64,000 bases of DNA from Jacaranda mimosifolia (lineage: Eukaryota > Streptophyta > Magnoliopsida > Lamiales > Bignoniaceae), in NCBI GenBank assembly GCA_018894105.1, contig CM032124.1, positions 5,875,501 to 5,939,500 of the forward strand, in the 5' to 3' direction. Shown piece by piece: positions 1 to 12,402 of this stretch. The number at the start of each line of letters is the position of its first letter. Within the stretch, counting starts at the first letter, position 1. Made by a program: the position numbers and the translations under genes. The notes under the pieces were generated by a model. That model saw only the letters and a program-made list of their open reading frames with translations. It had not been told where the DNA came from and made no database searches.

Positions 1-540
1 AATCATGGTGAAATAATTCAATATTAAGTATATCAAATTCAGGCATAAAATAATTAAAACCAACATCAAACAAGAAGCAAATAAAGTAATGTAACATTTC
101 TTTCTGTATTTCAATACAAAAATAACATAATAGAAACTTACACAACATACCTCATAGAGGGGCAAAAATAAAAACCCTTCTAGCTACAGCCACAAAAAGA
201 ATGGAGAAAAATCAGTCTCCAACCAAGAAAGTGAAAGAGATGAAAATGTTGTTGCAGCACCAGTGTGAAAATGGCGAGCACAGTGTCATTGCAGCACAGA
301 GCATTAGGTTGCCAAATGGAGGGAATGGAAAGAGAAAAATGTGAGTTGGGGGGAGGAGTTATGTGGAGTAACGTTTTTGTTAGTGGGGAAGTAGAGGGAT
401 TTTTGTCATTTTTATTTTAAATGAGGACTTCTTTGTCTTTTTGACTCAAGTGGAGAGTGAACTCAAAATCAAAGTTGGAAATGGGGAGTTAAAACTAAAA
501 ACATTTTGGATGGGGACTGAATCCTAAGGTGGAACTTGGT
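1..540. other. Intergenic, no gene recognised
   Basis: No convincing reading frame, RNA gene or transposon end is visible. The stretch is moderately AT-rich. Its homology status is unknown because unit B homology begins only at about 541. Confidence 0.5.
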
Positions 541-960
541 TCGGCTACTTTTCTACAATTAATCTATAATTAAATAGATACTTACTTTCAATCATTTTTT
601 TTTAATCTCACATCATTAATCTATGTAAGAATATTTTTATGAATTATTATAAGTAAAAATTTTAAAATAAGTGTACGCGATATAATTATAAAATAGTGTA
701 ATTAGATATATTAAAAAATATAAAAATTGATATCATTTGCTATTTAAATGGTTATTTATCAAACTTTTGAAAATTTTCAACTATGTCAATTATATATATA
801 TTTCCAATATAAAAGAATCCATTTTAAATAATTGAAAACAAGCTCTCCATTATTATATTGCTAAAAAACTAAAATAATTTAAATTAATAATATTAAAATA
901 AAGTTTATAGTTGTTGCAGGAAGTAATTGTTTATATTTGAAACAAATTCTTCAATGAAAC
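541..960. repeat. Left edge of duplicated unit A
   Basis: This non-coding stretch matches 26068-26515 in the same orientation along most of its length, for example the shared tracts at about 740-790 and 26271-26330. It is the upstream end of the segment whose other end carries the NLR genes. The match stops at the CT/TA microsatellite where a gypsy element is inserted. Confidence 0.7.
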
Positions 961-971
961 TATTTGTTATA

Positions 972-1012
<41 letters not shown>
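972..1012. repeat. (CT)n(TA)n microsatellite
   Basis: A CT run passes directly into a TA run. The same composite array recurs at 4811-4840 on the other side of the LTR element. The element therefore probably landed in the microsatellite, or the array was carried on both flanks. Confidence 0.85.
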
Positions 1013-1016
<4 letters not shown>

Positions 1017-1557
1017 ACACCCCTAAAATTAGGTATTTTGAAAAATAAGGATTTAGAAATCAAGATTTTGATTGGTCGAATTTTAGGGCTCAAAAATAAA
1101 ACGAAGAAGACCTAATTGAAATTTTTTTTAAAGTTTTGGGGTCAAAGTGGAATTTAGGAAGACTTGATTGGACAACAATTGCAAAGTTTTAGGGTTGCAT
1201 GGTATATATTCTTGGTCAAATGGGCTAATTTTAGGTACCCAACTTTTATGGGGCTCAATTGAAGAATCAGCAGACTTTGAAAGACTCAATTGCAAGCTGG
1301 AGGAAAGATTTTAGGTGAAAACATAATTTTCGAAAGTTGGCCTTTGAATAGCAAAACCAGCCTCTGACTTCTTCATTTTCTCTCATGCACTACCGTGACT
1401 TCTTCTCACCAGCGATCCTTCTCCGGCAACCCAAACCCTGTCATATTTGTTATTATTTTCTTTTTCTCCTCAAGGTGATCACGTTGGTACCACTTTCACC
1501 TAAAACCTCTAGCAAGGCGGTCGAAAATTAAGCTCGAAAACTTGGCCACGATAGAGG

Positions 1558-1570
1558 TGGTATCAGAGCC
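1558..1570 (+). other. Retrotransposon primer binding site (tRNA-iMet type)
   Basis: TGGTATCAGAGCC matches the sequence complementary to the 3' end of initiator methionine tRNA that is used by many plant gypsy and copia elements. It lies between an LTR-like stretch and the gag fragment. Confidence 0.75.
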
Positions 1571-1863
1571 TAGATTGTTGACGACCTAAGCATTTGGTAA
1601 CATTGGGATTTGTGACTAACTTTTTATTTAGGTTAGTTTAAGTATGAATTCTAGGTATTTTTGCTTGTTGGAAAGTGATTTGAGAGGCATGAAAATGCAT
1701 CGGGATTTGAACGATCAGAGTGATATCGAAAGAAAGCAACCAAGACTCCAAGTTGAAAGCACTATCCAATGAGCCCCTCAATCAAGTGAGCTGCAAATTT
1801 GGCTCAAGGAATGGCTCGGAAATAATGTAGATTTTACGGAGGACTTAACTATGACGAGTTTGG

Positions 1864-2145
1864 ATGTTGGAACAAATAGGGCAAATCATGGGCTGTGGAA
1901 GTGACCGATATTTCTTGAAGGATTTCCCTAGAAGGAAAGACCCAACACCTGTAGGGAAAGGGAAGCAGGTAGTGGAAGCTAGTGAGAGACTAAAAATACA
2001 AGCTCGCACATATGCCCTGACAAGAGAAGAATCACCAAAACCTACTGAGATGGCAGGAGATACAGTTTCTATCTCTAAAATCTATGATAATTACATGTAT
2101 GATGTTGGTGTTTTGCATTCTATTATACTTGTTACATTTCCTTGA
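1864..2145 (+). pseudogene. Gypsy gag fragment (zinc-knuckle region)
   Basis: A 93-codon frame contains a degenerate CCHC-like stretch (CGSDRYFLKDFPRR) followed by a charged linker ending ARTYALTREESPKPTEMAGDT. This resembles the end of gag and the approach to protease in Ty3/gypsy polyproteins. There is no upstream capsid region in frame and no following protease, so it is a relic. Host-gene origin is unlikely given the primer site 300 bases upstream. Confidence 0.6.
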
Positions 2146-3934
2146 ATTAAATATACAATCCGAGATTGTGGTTTAGCAGAAAAGTCCGAACACCCTTAGA
2201 AATAGGGTTAATAATGACATCATGTGTCGATATTGCTAGATGATTATTAGCGATGGGGTAGAGGATTGATCCTTCTAAGATAGAGATGGTAGTTAACTAG
2301 AAGAGACCAAAAAAAACACGATAGAAGTTCGTAGTTTTCTATATCTTGTCAATTATTAACGAAGATTCTGAAGAACTTTTCTAATTAGCTGACATGTTGA
2401 CTAAATTAATTCAGAAAGGTCAACCACTTGACCAGAATAAGGATCTGAACATGAGACAGAACTGATGGATAAAAATTCTAGAAATTACGATCGTTCCATC
2501 ACCTATCACCTGAAAAGGCAAACGTAGTGGCCAATCCTCCAGCTGAAAGGTTAGAATGGCTCACTTACAAGAAACAGAAGCATTAAAAAGCCTAAGAATG
2601 GGTGTGGTGTTTAAATTAATACAGCAAGTAGGATTACAGAGATAAGTGCAGTCCGAATTACATGATGAAATGCGATGAGCCCTAAGCCAAAGATATATGA
2701 ATGTTGAAACTGAAGGAAAGGTTCGAAGTTCTAGAGATCTGAGTTCAATACCTAAAATCAAGATGTCCTTCTATTTCGTTAGAAAATATGTGTGCCAGAA
2801 GAAATGGAAGAAAGTTCACTAGTGAGGCGTTGTGGTGATCTTAGCCAATTTAGCAGCGATTCAACAGCAGATGCAGAAATTAACCTAGGCGTTTGCTTGT
2901 TGAGTTGAAAGGTGTGTATTCGTGGTGGTTTTGAACTTTTCCAGCGATGGCGAATGGCGGAAGCAACGAGGCGGCGGAGAATCTTCAACTCATTGCGACA
3001 ATCATGACGGTATCCTTAGTTTGTGATTTTGAGGTCCAGTTAAGCAATTTCGTGGGTAAAAGAGAGTTAGATTATATATGTTTATATACATATGTATATT
3101 CATGCGATGTACCATTATTTCCATAACTTTGTAATATGCCAAGGATGAGGATTTGTATAAGATTGATATATATATTTCCATGCATGGACTATAATGTAGT
3201 TAGTGGGCCCAGATCTGTGTTATTTTATGTAATGTTAGGATTAATTGAGTTAATTAAGTAATTAAACTATGATTTGATGAAATTGGAACTCATTGGGTGA
3301 ATTGAGATGATATGGAACTAGGACTTGGTATATGCATGTGCTAGTATAAGTTTGGTAAGTTTGGATTGTATTATTTTATGAAATGTTGGGAATTATCAAG
3401 TTAATTGGAAGAGAAACCCCTAATTTCGTGAATTTGGAAACTAAGTAAAAACAATTGGGATAATTAGATAAATACGGTTGTTATTGTTGGTTTAGGACAC
3501 TGATACGAAGTTAATTGGGTAGTTACTGATTTTAGATTGTTAATAATAAGACTATAATTATTGAAGATTATCGAGGTTGAATAAAGATTTGATTGTGAAT
3601 TATTCCTTTGGTTAGGTGATGAAGGAGTAGGTCCTATAGACCAATAGACTGCTGATTGTCGTTGTAGTTTTCTGAGACTACAGAGGTGAGGGTCTACCAA
3701 CCTGACACTTCTTTCAATTATCTGTTATTAGGATAAACCCCTATGAGGGTTATTTTTTGACTGATTATGTTATCTGTCCGTTCTGACCAAGAACATCTTA
3801 TATGTTATCTGTTCAATCTATTATCCGACTGTCTATTATCTGTTATCCGATTGTCTATTATCTGTTCGATCTGTTATTTGACTGTCTATTATCTGTCCGT
3901 ACTGTTGGTATTGATTTGTTTTATTAGCAATAAG
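2146..3934. other. Degraded interior of gypsy element, no gene
   Basis: No intact frame is present. Short open frames on both strands lack recognisable domains. A start-like tract near 2947 (MANGGSNEAAENL) could be another gag start, but it runs only about 30 codons. Confidence 0.4.
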
Positions 3935-4146
3935 TTATGTACCAAGTTGTAATGCTTGGGCAAGTTATGTACCAAGCTGGCATGCCGGGTAAGTTATGTA
4001 CCAAGCTATGCTTGGGTAAGTTTTGTACCAGGTTGTCACACTTGGGTAAGTTAAGTACCAAGTTATCATGCTTGGGTAAGTTTAGTTTGATTTATGTAAG
4101 GTTAAGTTTTGTACCAAGCTGTCACGCTTGGGTAAGTTTAGCCTGA
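3935..4146 (+). repeat. Imperfect tandem repeat of about 30 bp inside LTR element
   Basis: A unit built on GTACCAAG followed by a CTTGGGTAAGTT-like half recurs about six times with drift. GTACCAAG and CTTGG are near complements, so each unit is also a small inverted repeat. It lies in the 3' half of the gypsy element. Confidence 0.8.
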
Positions 4147-4809
4147 GTGGAATAAGATATCTTTATGATCTGGTCTGTTTACTTGACCGGCTTCTGATTC
4201 TTCCATTGTTTCTTGACTGCATGTCCGTATTCTAATATGTTTTTGCCTGATTGTTGATTTACGGTATGTTAAGTTCATTTTTCCTCAACAGATCTCTTCT
4301 GCTTATGCTTACAGTTATCCCTCACTAAGCCCTTTGGACTTACCCTTCCGTTATGTTTGATTCTCTCAAACAGGGATTAAGTGAAGAACTTGGACACCAG
4401 GCCTAGACATGAATATATTATATAATAGATCAGGTGTTTGAATGTATATATGGAATCACCTGAATGCTAAGCATGGACTTGAGATGTTGTGACATGTCAT
4501 GTTGATATTGTTGACTTAAGGCATATAAATATTTTGTTAGATATAAAGTGAATTATGGCACGTACTTATTGGTCTTTCGAGTCTATTAAGCTTGAATTCC
4601 GCTGCTTCTGTTAAGATTGAATTTGGATTTTGTGGTATGTATTTAGTATATGTGTTGTATGTTACGGGATTGTTTAACTTGAAATCCGTTGCTATTTCTA
4701 ATAAGCTTAGAAATTTTGATTATGGGCCTATTAATTTGTATTTTGGGTTCAATTTAAAATTGGACTGAGTGGCGCCTTAGCTTAGGTGCTATCCCGAGTG
4801 GGGGCGCTA

Positions 4810-4810
<1 letters not shown>

Positions 4811-4840
<30 letters not shown>
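4811..4840. repeat. (CT)n(TA)n microsatellite, right flank
   Basis: This is a second copy of the composite array found at 972-1012. It immediately follows the gypsy element. Confidence 0.85.
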
Positions 4841-5189
4841 ATTTTATCTAAAAATATTTTCCGTATCTAAAAGTATTATTGTAAAAATAATTAAATATTA
4901 AAGACTTTGATAAATTGAGGACTTGCATATCAATTCATTTATAATTATTCATTTCTCAAACTTTAAACTCTTTAATAAAGAAGTGATGATTTTGCTATTT
5001 CACACAAATATTTGTTTATCTTTTTCACAAGCACCAAATAAGTTGTAAAAGATTTTAAGTAGTCACGTTGTTAAGAGATAATTATGATTGTTAAGTATTT
5101 TATTTTTACTTTTTAAGTTCTCTAGAAAATAATTATTTAATTAATAAATAAAAATAATTTATTTAATTTATATAAAAGTAAATTATTAG

Positions 5190-5934
5190 CACTTGATTTA
5201 TTAGTTAATTGATAATTTCAAAAGTAATAAAATAACTATATATAAATAAAAATAAATAAATTTTACTTATTAGAGTTATATAGAATATTAAGAGATATTT
5301 TAACTTATAAAAATTGTATGTTAGAAATTACTTATTGAATTAGCTATCAAATAATTAATGACCTAATGTAAGATATTTTCATAGATAAAGTACAAAGACA
5401 ATATATATTTACTCTAACAAAAAATATTTAACATTTAAATTTCTCAAATGTCATGAAAATTGTAACTATAACTTCCACATTATTAAGAAATCAAACAAAA
5501 AAGATTTATATTATATAAAAAAAATTATTTGCTTATTTATCACATCAAAATATGTTTGTGTAAATAAATAAATATATATATATATCTTATTTAAAAAGCG
5601 TATTTAGTAAAATATTCCGTGTTATTTTATTTTTAATCCTTTTATTTATTTTTTAAAATTTTATCATTTTATAAATTTTTGTATAATTAATGAACTTAGA
5701 GTGAGCAATTCTTTATAGTCTATAATTTATTTAAATATAAATTATCTTCGAAAATAATATTTTTAATTGAAATATTCATATTATTTTATTTAAATAGTAA
5801 TAAATTTTCTCTCGTTAAATGTCAAAAATAATTACAATTCATGTTTTAGTCACATGATGCAAATAAATATTATTATAAAATAACTTATTCAATCATATAA
5901 TCATTTTCGATACATCGCATCGAGCACATGCTAG
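5190..5934 (+). mobile_element. Helitron-like 3' portion
   Basis: The sequence is homologous in reverse orientation to 23534-24264. Both copies end in GCACATGCTAG followed by T, which fits the Helitron rule of a CTRR terminus inserted before T. A short AGCA/TGCT stem precedes the end. The flanking bases after the end match the uninterrupted tract at 27895 in unit B, so the right border is supported by an empty site. The left border and any Rep/helicase gene were not found. Confidence 0.45.
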
Positions 5935-7439
5935 TTTTAGCTATAATAGATAAGTCGATCGTATTAAAATGAAATATAAATGTAAATAAACAACCAATGA
6001 AAGTCTTTTAAATGAATTAAAAATTTTAAAATTCTAAAAATTTGGCATTTGGTCAAAGTTGCATAATTAGAATTATAATTGTATAATTATGGATCCCACA
6101 ATTTTGTACTATATATAATAGTATAGATAGATAGATAGATACATCTTGTTATTTAGCAATTAACAGTACTTGTTTAAATTAGCCACTACAGCTAAGGGGC
6201 TATTTGCTTTTGTTTTTAAATCCTCTTTTTGTTTTCAACATTTTTTTTTAAAATTGAAAAACTATCAACTTCTACACATGTTTATTGGGAATATCACTTA
6301 TTTTTATTTTTAATTTTGATCATACCTATATATCCTTTTATTATCATATCTATCAAATTCAAATTCGATTGCACATAACCTATACATATCAACAAAAAAT
6401 TAAAAATATACATACATTTGAAAAATACATCTTAGATGTAAAAATGATAAATCATATACACTTTCACTCCTACATATACGCTAATTATTATTTTTAAAGG
6501 CAAAATCCAATTACAAACTCGTTTTTCGTTTTCAAAAGTATAATTAATTCCTTTAACTTTGACAGTGGTGAAACTGAAAATGGAAATAAGAATAAATGCA
6601 AATCAAAGAGCCTTTATTGAAGTCAAAGAACCTTTTGGGTAGCAATGCATTGAGAATATAAAAAAGATAACTTGTGTTTTCAACTTTTTGTTTTATAAGT
6701 AAGAATAAAAATTAAATTAATACCCTAATACTGTGGGGATCTTCTGACTTCTCCCTTTCACATTTTAACAAACTAAAATTTTATGCACACACTAAGAAGG
6801 GTCAATCCATAAATTAGTTTGAGCAAAAATTTATTGCGTTCGTTTGTATAAATTAGTTTGACACATTCGTTCTTTTGTTTAACCATCTAAGATTAATTAA
6901 TTGTTATTTTAGACCACACAGGATTTTAGTTTGATTATTTTGATATTTTGTTTTGTACTCTTTGATTTATTTTCTTTTCTTGTTTGAATGCTCGATTATT
7001 TTTTTAAATTATATAGTTTAATCCAACCAATCTAATTTAACAACTAATCGAACAATTAAACAAAAATGGATGTCGCAAAAAATAAACTTATTCATGTGAA
7101 TATGGAATATTTTAAAGGTTTCATAAGACAACATGCGCGTAATAACAAACAGATTGATGAAATTCTTTTTTCGATCAATTCTAAGTATATGGTTGTGACA
7201 TGGTACAAATCAAGCCTCAATAAATATTTTAGCTACAAAACATTAGTAATTAGTCCATTTCATCCTAATAAAATATTTGGATTATGTATTAATTATAACA
7301 TAATAATATATTAGTGGCACAAATCGCGGAAGTTTTGGTAGTTAAAATAAGATAAAACTGGAGCAATCTGGTCCCCCAAACTTTAATTGTTCAGATCCAC
7401 CTATTCTTGTGGTCAAATTAGCCCTCCTGAGCTGTATAG
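5935..7439. repeat. Unit A tract matching 27895-28057 and 31049-31770
   Basis: This AT-rich non-coding DNA is aligned with unit B on both sides of the solo LTR there. It includes a GATA-type microsatellite at about 6121-6143. A small open frame at 7066-7314 has no recognisable domain and no counterpart in unit B, so I do not call it a gene. Confidence 0.65.
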
Positions 7440-7442
7440 TAA

Positions 7443-7797
7443 CACTATGTTTGGTTCATGAATTTTGGTGAGAAAAAGAAAAGAAAATACTAAGGGACAT
7501 ATATTTGATTGTTTGGTTAGCAAGGAAAATACTAAAAAAAGGGAAATTTTAGGAAAAAATATAGTGTATTTAAGGAAAATGAATTTTCCTCATAATATGA
7601 TAAGGAAAATGAGGGAAAAACTTACCTGAACCCTCTTTTATTCTCCAATACATTTATCACCCATCTTTTCGTCTTATCTTTTTTAATTTTTTTTCTTTAA
7701 CAACCAAACAAAATTACGATTTTATATTTCTTTATTTTCCTTTCCTTTTCTTTAATATCTTCCTCTTCTTATCAAAATCCTTAAACAAAACATAGTG
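7443..7797. mobile_element. MITE, PIF/Harbinger (Tourist-like), TAA TSD
   Basis: The terminal inverted repeats read CACTATGTTTGGTT on the left and the complement of CACTATGTTTTGTT on the right. They are flanked by TAA at 7440-7442 and 7798-7800. The element is 355 bp and non-coding. Its right half recurs at 42454-42648 in unit B, so the insertion predates the unit duplication. Confidence 0.8.
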
Positions 7798-7800
7798 TAA

Positions 7801-9245
7801 AAATATATGTATGTTTAGCAGAAAATGCCAAACATTTGGTAGGTTGATATGGAAAATGTGGGTGTAATTCAACCACTTTTGATAGTCTTTCTATAACGGG
7901 TGAAAATAGGTTATATGACAACCACGTCAAAAAATAGAGAGCAATATAATAAATGATACGGAGATTTACATGGTTCATTTAAATTTGGGCTCCTACATTT
8001 ATGATTATAGGTGGTAGAGTTTTGATCAATAATATATAAGAGGTACAATCGAAAGATTAGAGAGTGTTTTCGCTAGTTTTCATTTAAGTGGTGGTCTCTA
8101 ATAATTAAGAAATACTCATATTTATAGATAGAATCAAATTTTAATCAAACTAAAACACTACCATCAGCTAATTGAGATTCCAAATCCAATTATTCAATTA
8201 ACTTCGAGAGACAGCACATCTATATATTGGCTCAAAAGCAATGTAGCATATAGTTCCTCAACAAAAGGCATAAAATAACCCCTAAATTATGGAACAATTT
8301 TTATCATCACATTGATGAAATTACCATGAGCTGCCACCACTTCAGCATCTCTACCTTTAGATGAGTTCTCCAACGAACTTGTAATATCTCATTATAAGAA
8401 TTTCACCTGACAACTTATCAATTTTTAGGATAATCCATAACCAATTCACCATAATAACGTGTGGCATTTTTGGTCTATTATGTATTAATGTATGAAAAGT
8501 ATCTTTCAAAACGTCCTCTCCAACTCTCCACAAAACTCGCAAGGGCCAATAATCAAAATGGTGCAATCAAATCTGGGCAACCACTTCCATGATGACTTTT
8601 TCATTAACTAGATTATAGACATCCTTTTTTTACTTCAGTCGTCTACCAAATGAAGCTTTGTCAAAAATATCATTCTCATTTTCATAAAGAAAACATATCT
8701 TCCAATCAAACTTCTCAATTCATATATACGGACACCATCTCAAGGATCCGAGATCAACGAACAATCCCCTTGGCTTCTCATACCAATTTGTTTGGAAAAT
8801 GGTACCACACAATGTATAGTTAGGGTAAACCACATTATGAAATCAAGTAGTTCATCAACATCCGGGTTACATCCATAGATCCTAGGTGGTAAGATTTTGA
8901 TTACTAATCTAAAAGAGATACAATCGAGCGATTGCAAATTGAGTGTCTTCATAAGTTCTACCCAAGTGGTTTATTTCAAATAATCGGGAAACAACTTTTT
9001 TATAGAGTAAACAAAATAAATATAAATTAAAATCACATTAAATTTAACTAAAATTAGAATACCAATTCCAACAAATTGATTGGAATACAGATCAAAAATC
9101 ATTAATGTATGACTTTTAAATTGCAACACAAGGGTGGGTTTGAAATTCCTTTCCGAGGCTTTGACTTTTTTCATTGGAAAATGGGACTAACGCTCTGAGT
9201 TTGAAAATATGTTTAATGTTCAAAGACTGCACCAAACACAAAAAG
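7801..9245. repeat. Conserved non-coding tract of unit A
   Basis: It matches 42652-43701 and then, after the hAT/Athila nest, 57059-57494. It contains no intact frame. Short minus-strand frames here are interrupted in the other copy, which argues against coding. Confidence 0.7.
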
Positions 9246-9248
9246 TAA

Positions 9249-9678
9249 GGTTATGTTTGGTTACATTTTTTCAATTTATTTTCCAACTCTCAAAATATAA
9301 ATAAATAAACACTAAATATTCTCCAACTTCATTCTCAAAATATACCCAAAAAGGCCCAAAATACCTTCACAATTCATTTCCTACCTATTCCTCAATGTTT
9401 AGCCCTCTTATTTTTTGTTCCCCCTACCCAATCAGTATATACGCATATATAAATAATTTTAAAATATCTTCACCCTATCACTTCAATAAAAAAGTTATTG
9501 AAGTAATATCTTGTCTATTCCCAAAATATAAACAAACAAATATTTTTTTCCCAAAATATTCTCTATCTACCACCCAAAATACAAACAAATAACCATCACA
9601 TTCCCCAACTACACTTTCCAAAAACTATTTTTTCAAAATATTTTGACATAATACTCCAATTTACAACCAAATATAGCC
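9249..9678. mobile_element. MITE of the ATGTTTGGTTA family, TAA TSD
   Basis: Terminal repeats GGTTATGTTTGGTTACA and the complement of GGCTATATTTGGTTGTA flank a 430-bp non-coding body. TAA sits at 9246-9248 and 9679-9681. The same insertion is present in unit B at 57498-57926 and is therefore ancestral to both units. Confidence 0.8.
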
Positions 9679-9684
9679 TAAGCA

Positions 9685-10030
9685 TTTGCTGTTCCTAGCC
9701 AGTGTGAAGGCATGGCAAATAACATACTTTTCATATTTGGCAGGCTGTAGATAATTAATTAGTTAAGTGAGTTCATTCATATGAATCATTATCAAGTTGC
9801 AAGTTGCAAGTTGCAAGTTGCTAGTTTATAACTATGTACATATATATATATATATATATTGTGTCTACTTAAATCCAACTAGCACACTTTTTTCGATTGA
9901 TTGCCTCATCAAACAATTAAAAATTTCATAAGGACAAAATTGTGCCTGAATTAAATCAATGGTGCTGGCCAATGGTAGTGAAATGTTTCTTATGATCTCT
10001 TAGTTAATTTACATATATTTAATTTGGCTC
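9685..10030. repeat. First copy of duplicated NLR upstream block
   Basis: About 340 bp are repeated at 12403-12776, directly upstream of the NLR, and partly at 57931-57970 plus 58431-59130 in unit B. Shared landmarks include the TTCCTAGCCAGTGTGAAGG tract and a CTCATCAAACAATTAA tract. Confidence 0.75.
9793..9822. repeat. Four tandem copies of heptamer TTGCAAG/AAGTTGC
   Basis: The heptamer is repeated four times here but occurs once at the equivalent place near 12610. In unit B this same site is split by a hAT element whose TSD is GCTGCAAG. Confidence 0.85.
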
Positions 10031-10804
10031 TCATCCTGAAAATTAGCTCCCCAGCCTGTTAATTTTAAAGACCATCTACGTACAACAAAATTAACTTGAA
10101 ATTGTTGTGCTGAAGAGGAGAAGTACCAGCAATGAGCAGTATAAAGTAAAAACAATCAGAAGGGAAAAGAAACACCTCGTATTCATCAGCTAAAAATTAA
10201 TTGAAAACAAATTAAAATTTGTTATAATTAATTTGATCGATGTACATCTTTTTTTAATATTTTAATAGGAATGTGGAACGCATCATATAATAAAATTATA
10301 CATAAACTTAAAATTTTGAAAATATAAAATTTATTAATTCAAAAAGGAAAAGAAAAAGAAAACAAATAAGATAATGTTAATTTTGAATAGTCTAAAAATC
10401 ATAAAATTAGAAGAATATATATATATATATATATATATTCACTTTAAGAAAGAGAAAAAGAAAAAGAATTGCTAGTATCTTTAAATTTAGTCCTAATTAA
10501 TAACATGCATTCTTTCAATTCTATCAGTACCATCGTCTGTATTTCAACTTTACATTAGCATGCGAACTGCACAAGTCATTCTTGTATGACAAATGTAATA
10601 ATAATTATTGTTCTATCTCATGCATAAAGTACCAAAAAACTTATACAAAATAAATATTTTTTGCGTCTTCCAATGACTATAATCACATAACAGTATTTTG
10701 CATGTTTTTTTTCCTTTTTAAAATAACAAAGATTCTTGGATAAAGGATTTTGAAAATTATAAAAATTATATCACGGAAGTTAGTAATTTTTAGGGCAAAT
10801 CACA
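10031..10804. other. Intergenic, AT-rich, no gene seen
   Basis: No supported frame is present. There is a TA microsatellite near 10415-10438 and short purine-rich runs. Confidence 0.5.
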
Positions 10805-12395
10805 TAATGAGCCCCTTAAGTTTTACTCTAAAATCATTTTAGTTCTCAATTTTCAAAAATTCATCTCCCCAAAATCACTTTCTGATGGTATTTGATTGAA
10901 AAATTGAAAAATTTTGACCTTTTAAGGGCAAAATTGTCAATTGAAGGTTTTGTATTGCACTTTCATCCCTATGTCACTATTTCTTTTTTATTTTTTAGGG
11001 AAAATTGTATTTACCCCATACGAAAGTGGAAAAGGGCAAGAAAACTCCATATGAAAAAAAAAAAAAAGACAAAAAAGCCTCCTTGTATTTAAGAATTATG
11101 CACACCACCTCTAGCTCCTGATTTCTTTTAATTTAACCCTAATTTTAATATATAAAGACTATATTACCCTTAATTATATCATCTATTTTTTCAGTTTATT
11201 TATTTAAGTATATTTTCGTATATCTTATTTCATCCCCTTTAAATTTAAAAACTAGTTTTAGTTTTTGTATTTTCATTCCTCTAATTTATTCTATTTGTTT
11301 TATTTTTGTATATACTATATATTTATATATAATATAAACATTTAAATATAATATGTACAAACATATAACATATTTATGTATATATTTATGTTATATGTAT
11401 ATATTATATATTTATAATATATTATATATTTGTATATAATATATATTAATAAATGAATATAAATATATAGATAAACATATAAATACACTATATAACTATG
11501 TTTGTATAATAATCCTACCCACCCCTGCACCTTGCAACCTCTGCAAACCCCATCCTCACCCCCAACTTCCTCTCCCTCACCACATGGTGGTTGGCCTTGG
11601 TAGTTATCCCAAACAAATCCACCCCCTATATACCGCACTTTTGCAACCCCCAACCCTAACCCTAATTGGCTTGCCCTTACCCAACCATGCAGCTACCGCC
11701 ACGAATGGGGTCATGGTAGCCATGATTGCTGTACCGCCTTGAAAAACAACAACCATGGTTGTTGTCTTCAGGGCTACCATGGCTGCAGCTTCACCGTGGC
11801 CGTTGTTATTCATGTTAGTAATTTATTTAAACTATTCTTGAAACAGTTGTTCAATCACTCCAACAGAATGAATATATGTGACATTATATCAATTAATTAT
11901 GCATTTTAGATTGATTGAATCAATAGCTAAACATAAAAATACATGTGTCTCTAGGACAATGGGGCCTCAGCACATAATGATGTTTGTTGATTTAAGAATA
12001 GATAACTCCGATGAATATGAAAGAATGTGGCACAACTTCTTCCAATTAAAAGCATTTAAGTACTTTCATCACGTAGTTATCAAATATATTAAGAAATGTT
12101 GTTGTTGGCATAAAAAAGAAAAGAAAATATAAGATAAGATAAGATAAAGTGACATAAAGATTAAAGTGGAATATAAAATCTTAAATTAGGACTAAAGTGG
12201 AACATAAAATTTTAAATTAATAATTTTGCCCTTTAAAAAGTCAAAATTGATCAATTTTCCACTCAAATACCACCGGAAAGTAATTTTGAGGACAAGAATA
12301 AAATAATATATTAACATTAGGAACTAAAAGATGAACTTTTAAAGATTAAGGACTAAAGTGGTTCTAGAATAAAACTTTAATGACTATTAAAACGA
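10805..12395. mobile_element. Long-inverted-repeat element, probably Mutator-like
   Basis: About 180 bp at 10805-10990 pairs imperfectly with the reverse complement of 12205-12390. The paired tracts share the features AGTTTTA-TTC, TTTTAGTTC and GGTATTTGA. The interior holds a TA-rich block and a GC-rich island at about 11510-11815. No clean target-site duplication could be fixed. The element separates two copies of the NLR upstream block, so it may have arrived with, or between, that duplication. Confidence 0.5.
11510..11815. other. GC-rich island inside the inverted-repeat element
   Basis: This block is far richer in C and G than its TA-rich flanks. It contains CCATGG and GCTACC tracts. Open frames cross it, but none has a recognisable domain. 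It could be captured host sequence (Pack-MULE style) or merely low-complexity expansion. Confidence 0.4.
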
Positions 12396-12402
12396 TATAT
12401 TG

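Larger units (their letters stand above)
1013..4811 (+). mobile_element. Degraded Ty3/gypsy LTR retrotransposon, Tekay/Del-like
   Basis: It begins with an LTR-type start (TATAACACCCC, a one-base change from the common TGTAACACCCC) and ends with GGGGGCGCTAC. Both ends resemble other large gypsy LTRs in this window (28063-31048 and 41671-42453). Inside are a methionine-tRNA-type primer binding site at 1558, a short gag zinc-knuckle fragment at 1864-2145, and a tandem repeat near 4 kb. No protease, reverse transcriptase or integrase frame was found. It is probably an internally deleted or recombined copy. The exact LTR limits are uncertain because no second full LTR could be aligned by eye. Confidence 0.6.

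Noticed and set aside
7066..7314. 82-codon open frame, plus strand
   Set aside because: No recognisable domain, AT-driven composition, no counterpart in unit B.
11342..12132. Open frames across the GC-rich island and the following AT tract
   Set aside because: They lie within a transposon-like inverted-repeat element, have low-complexity or Tyr/Ile-rich translation, and no domain.
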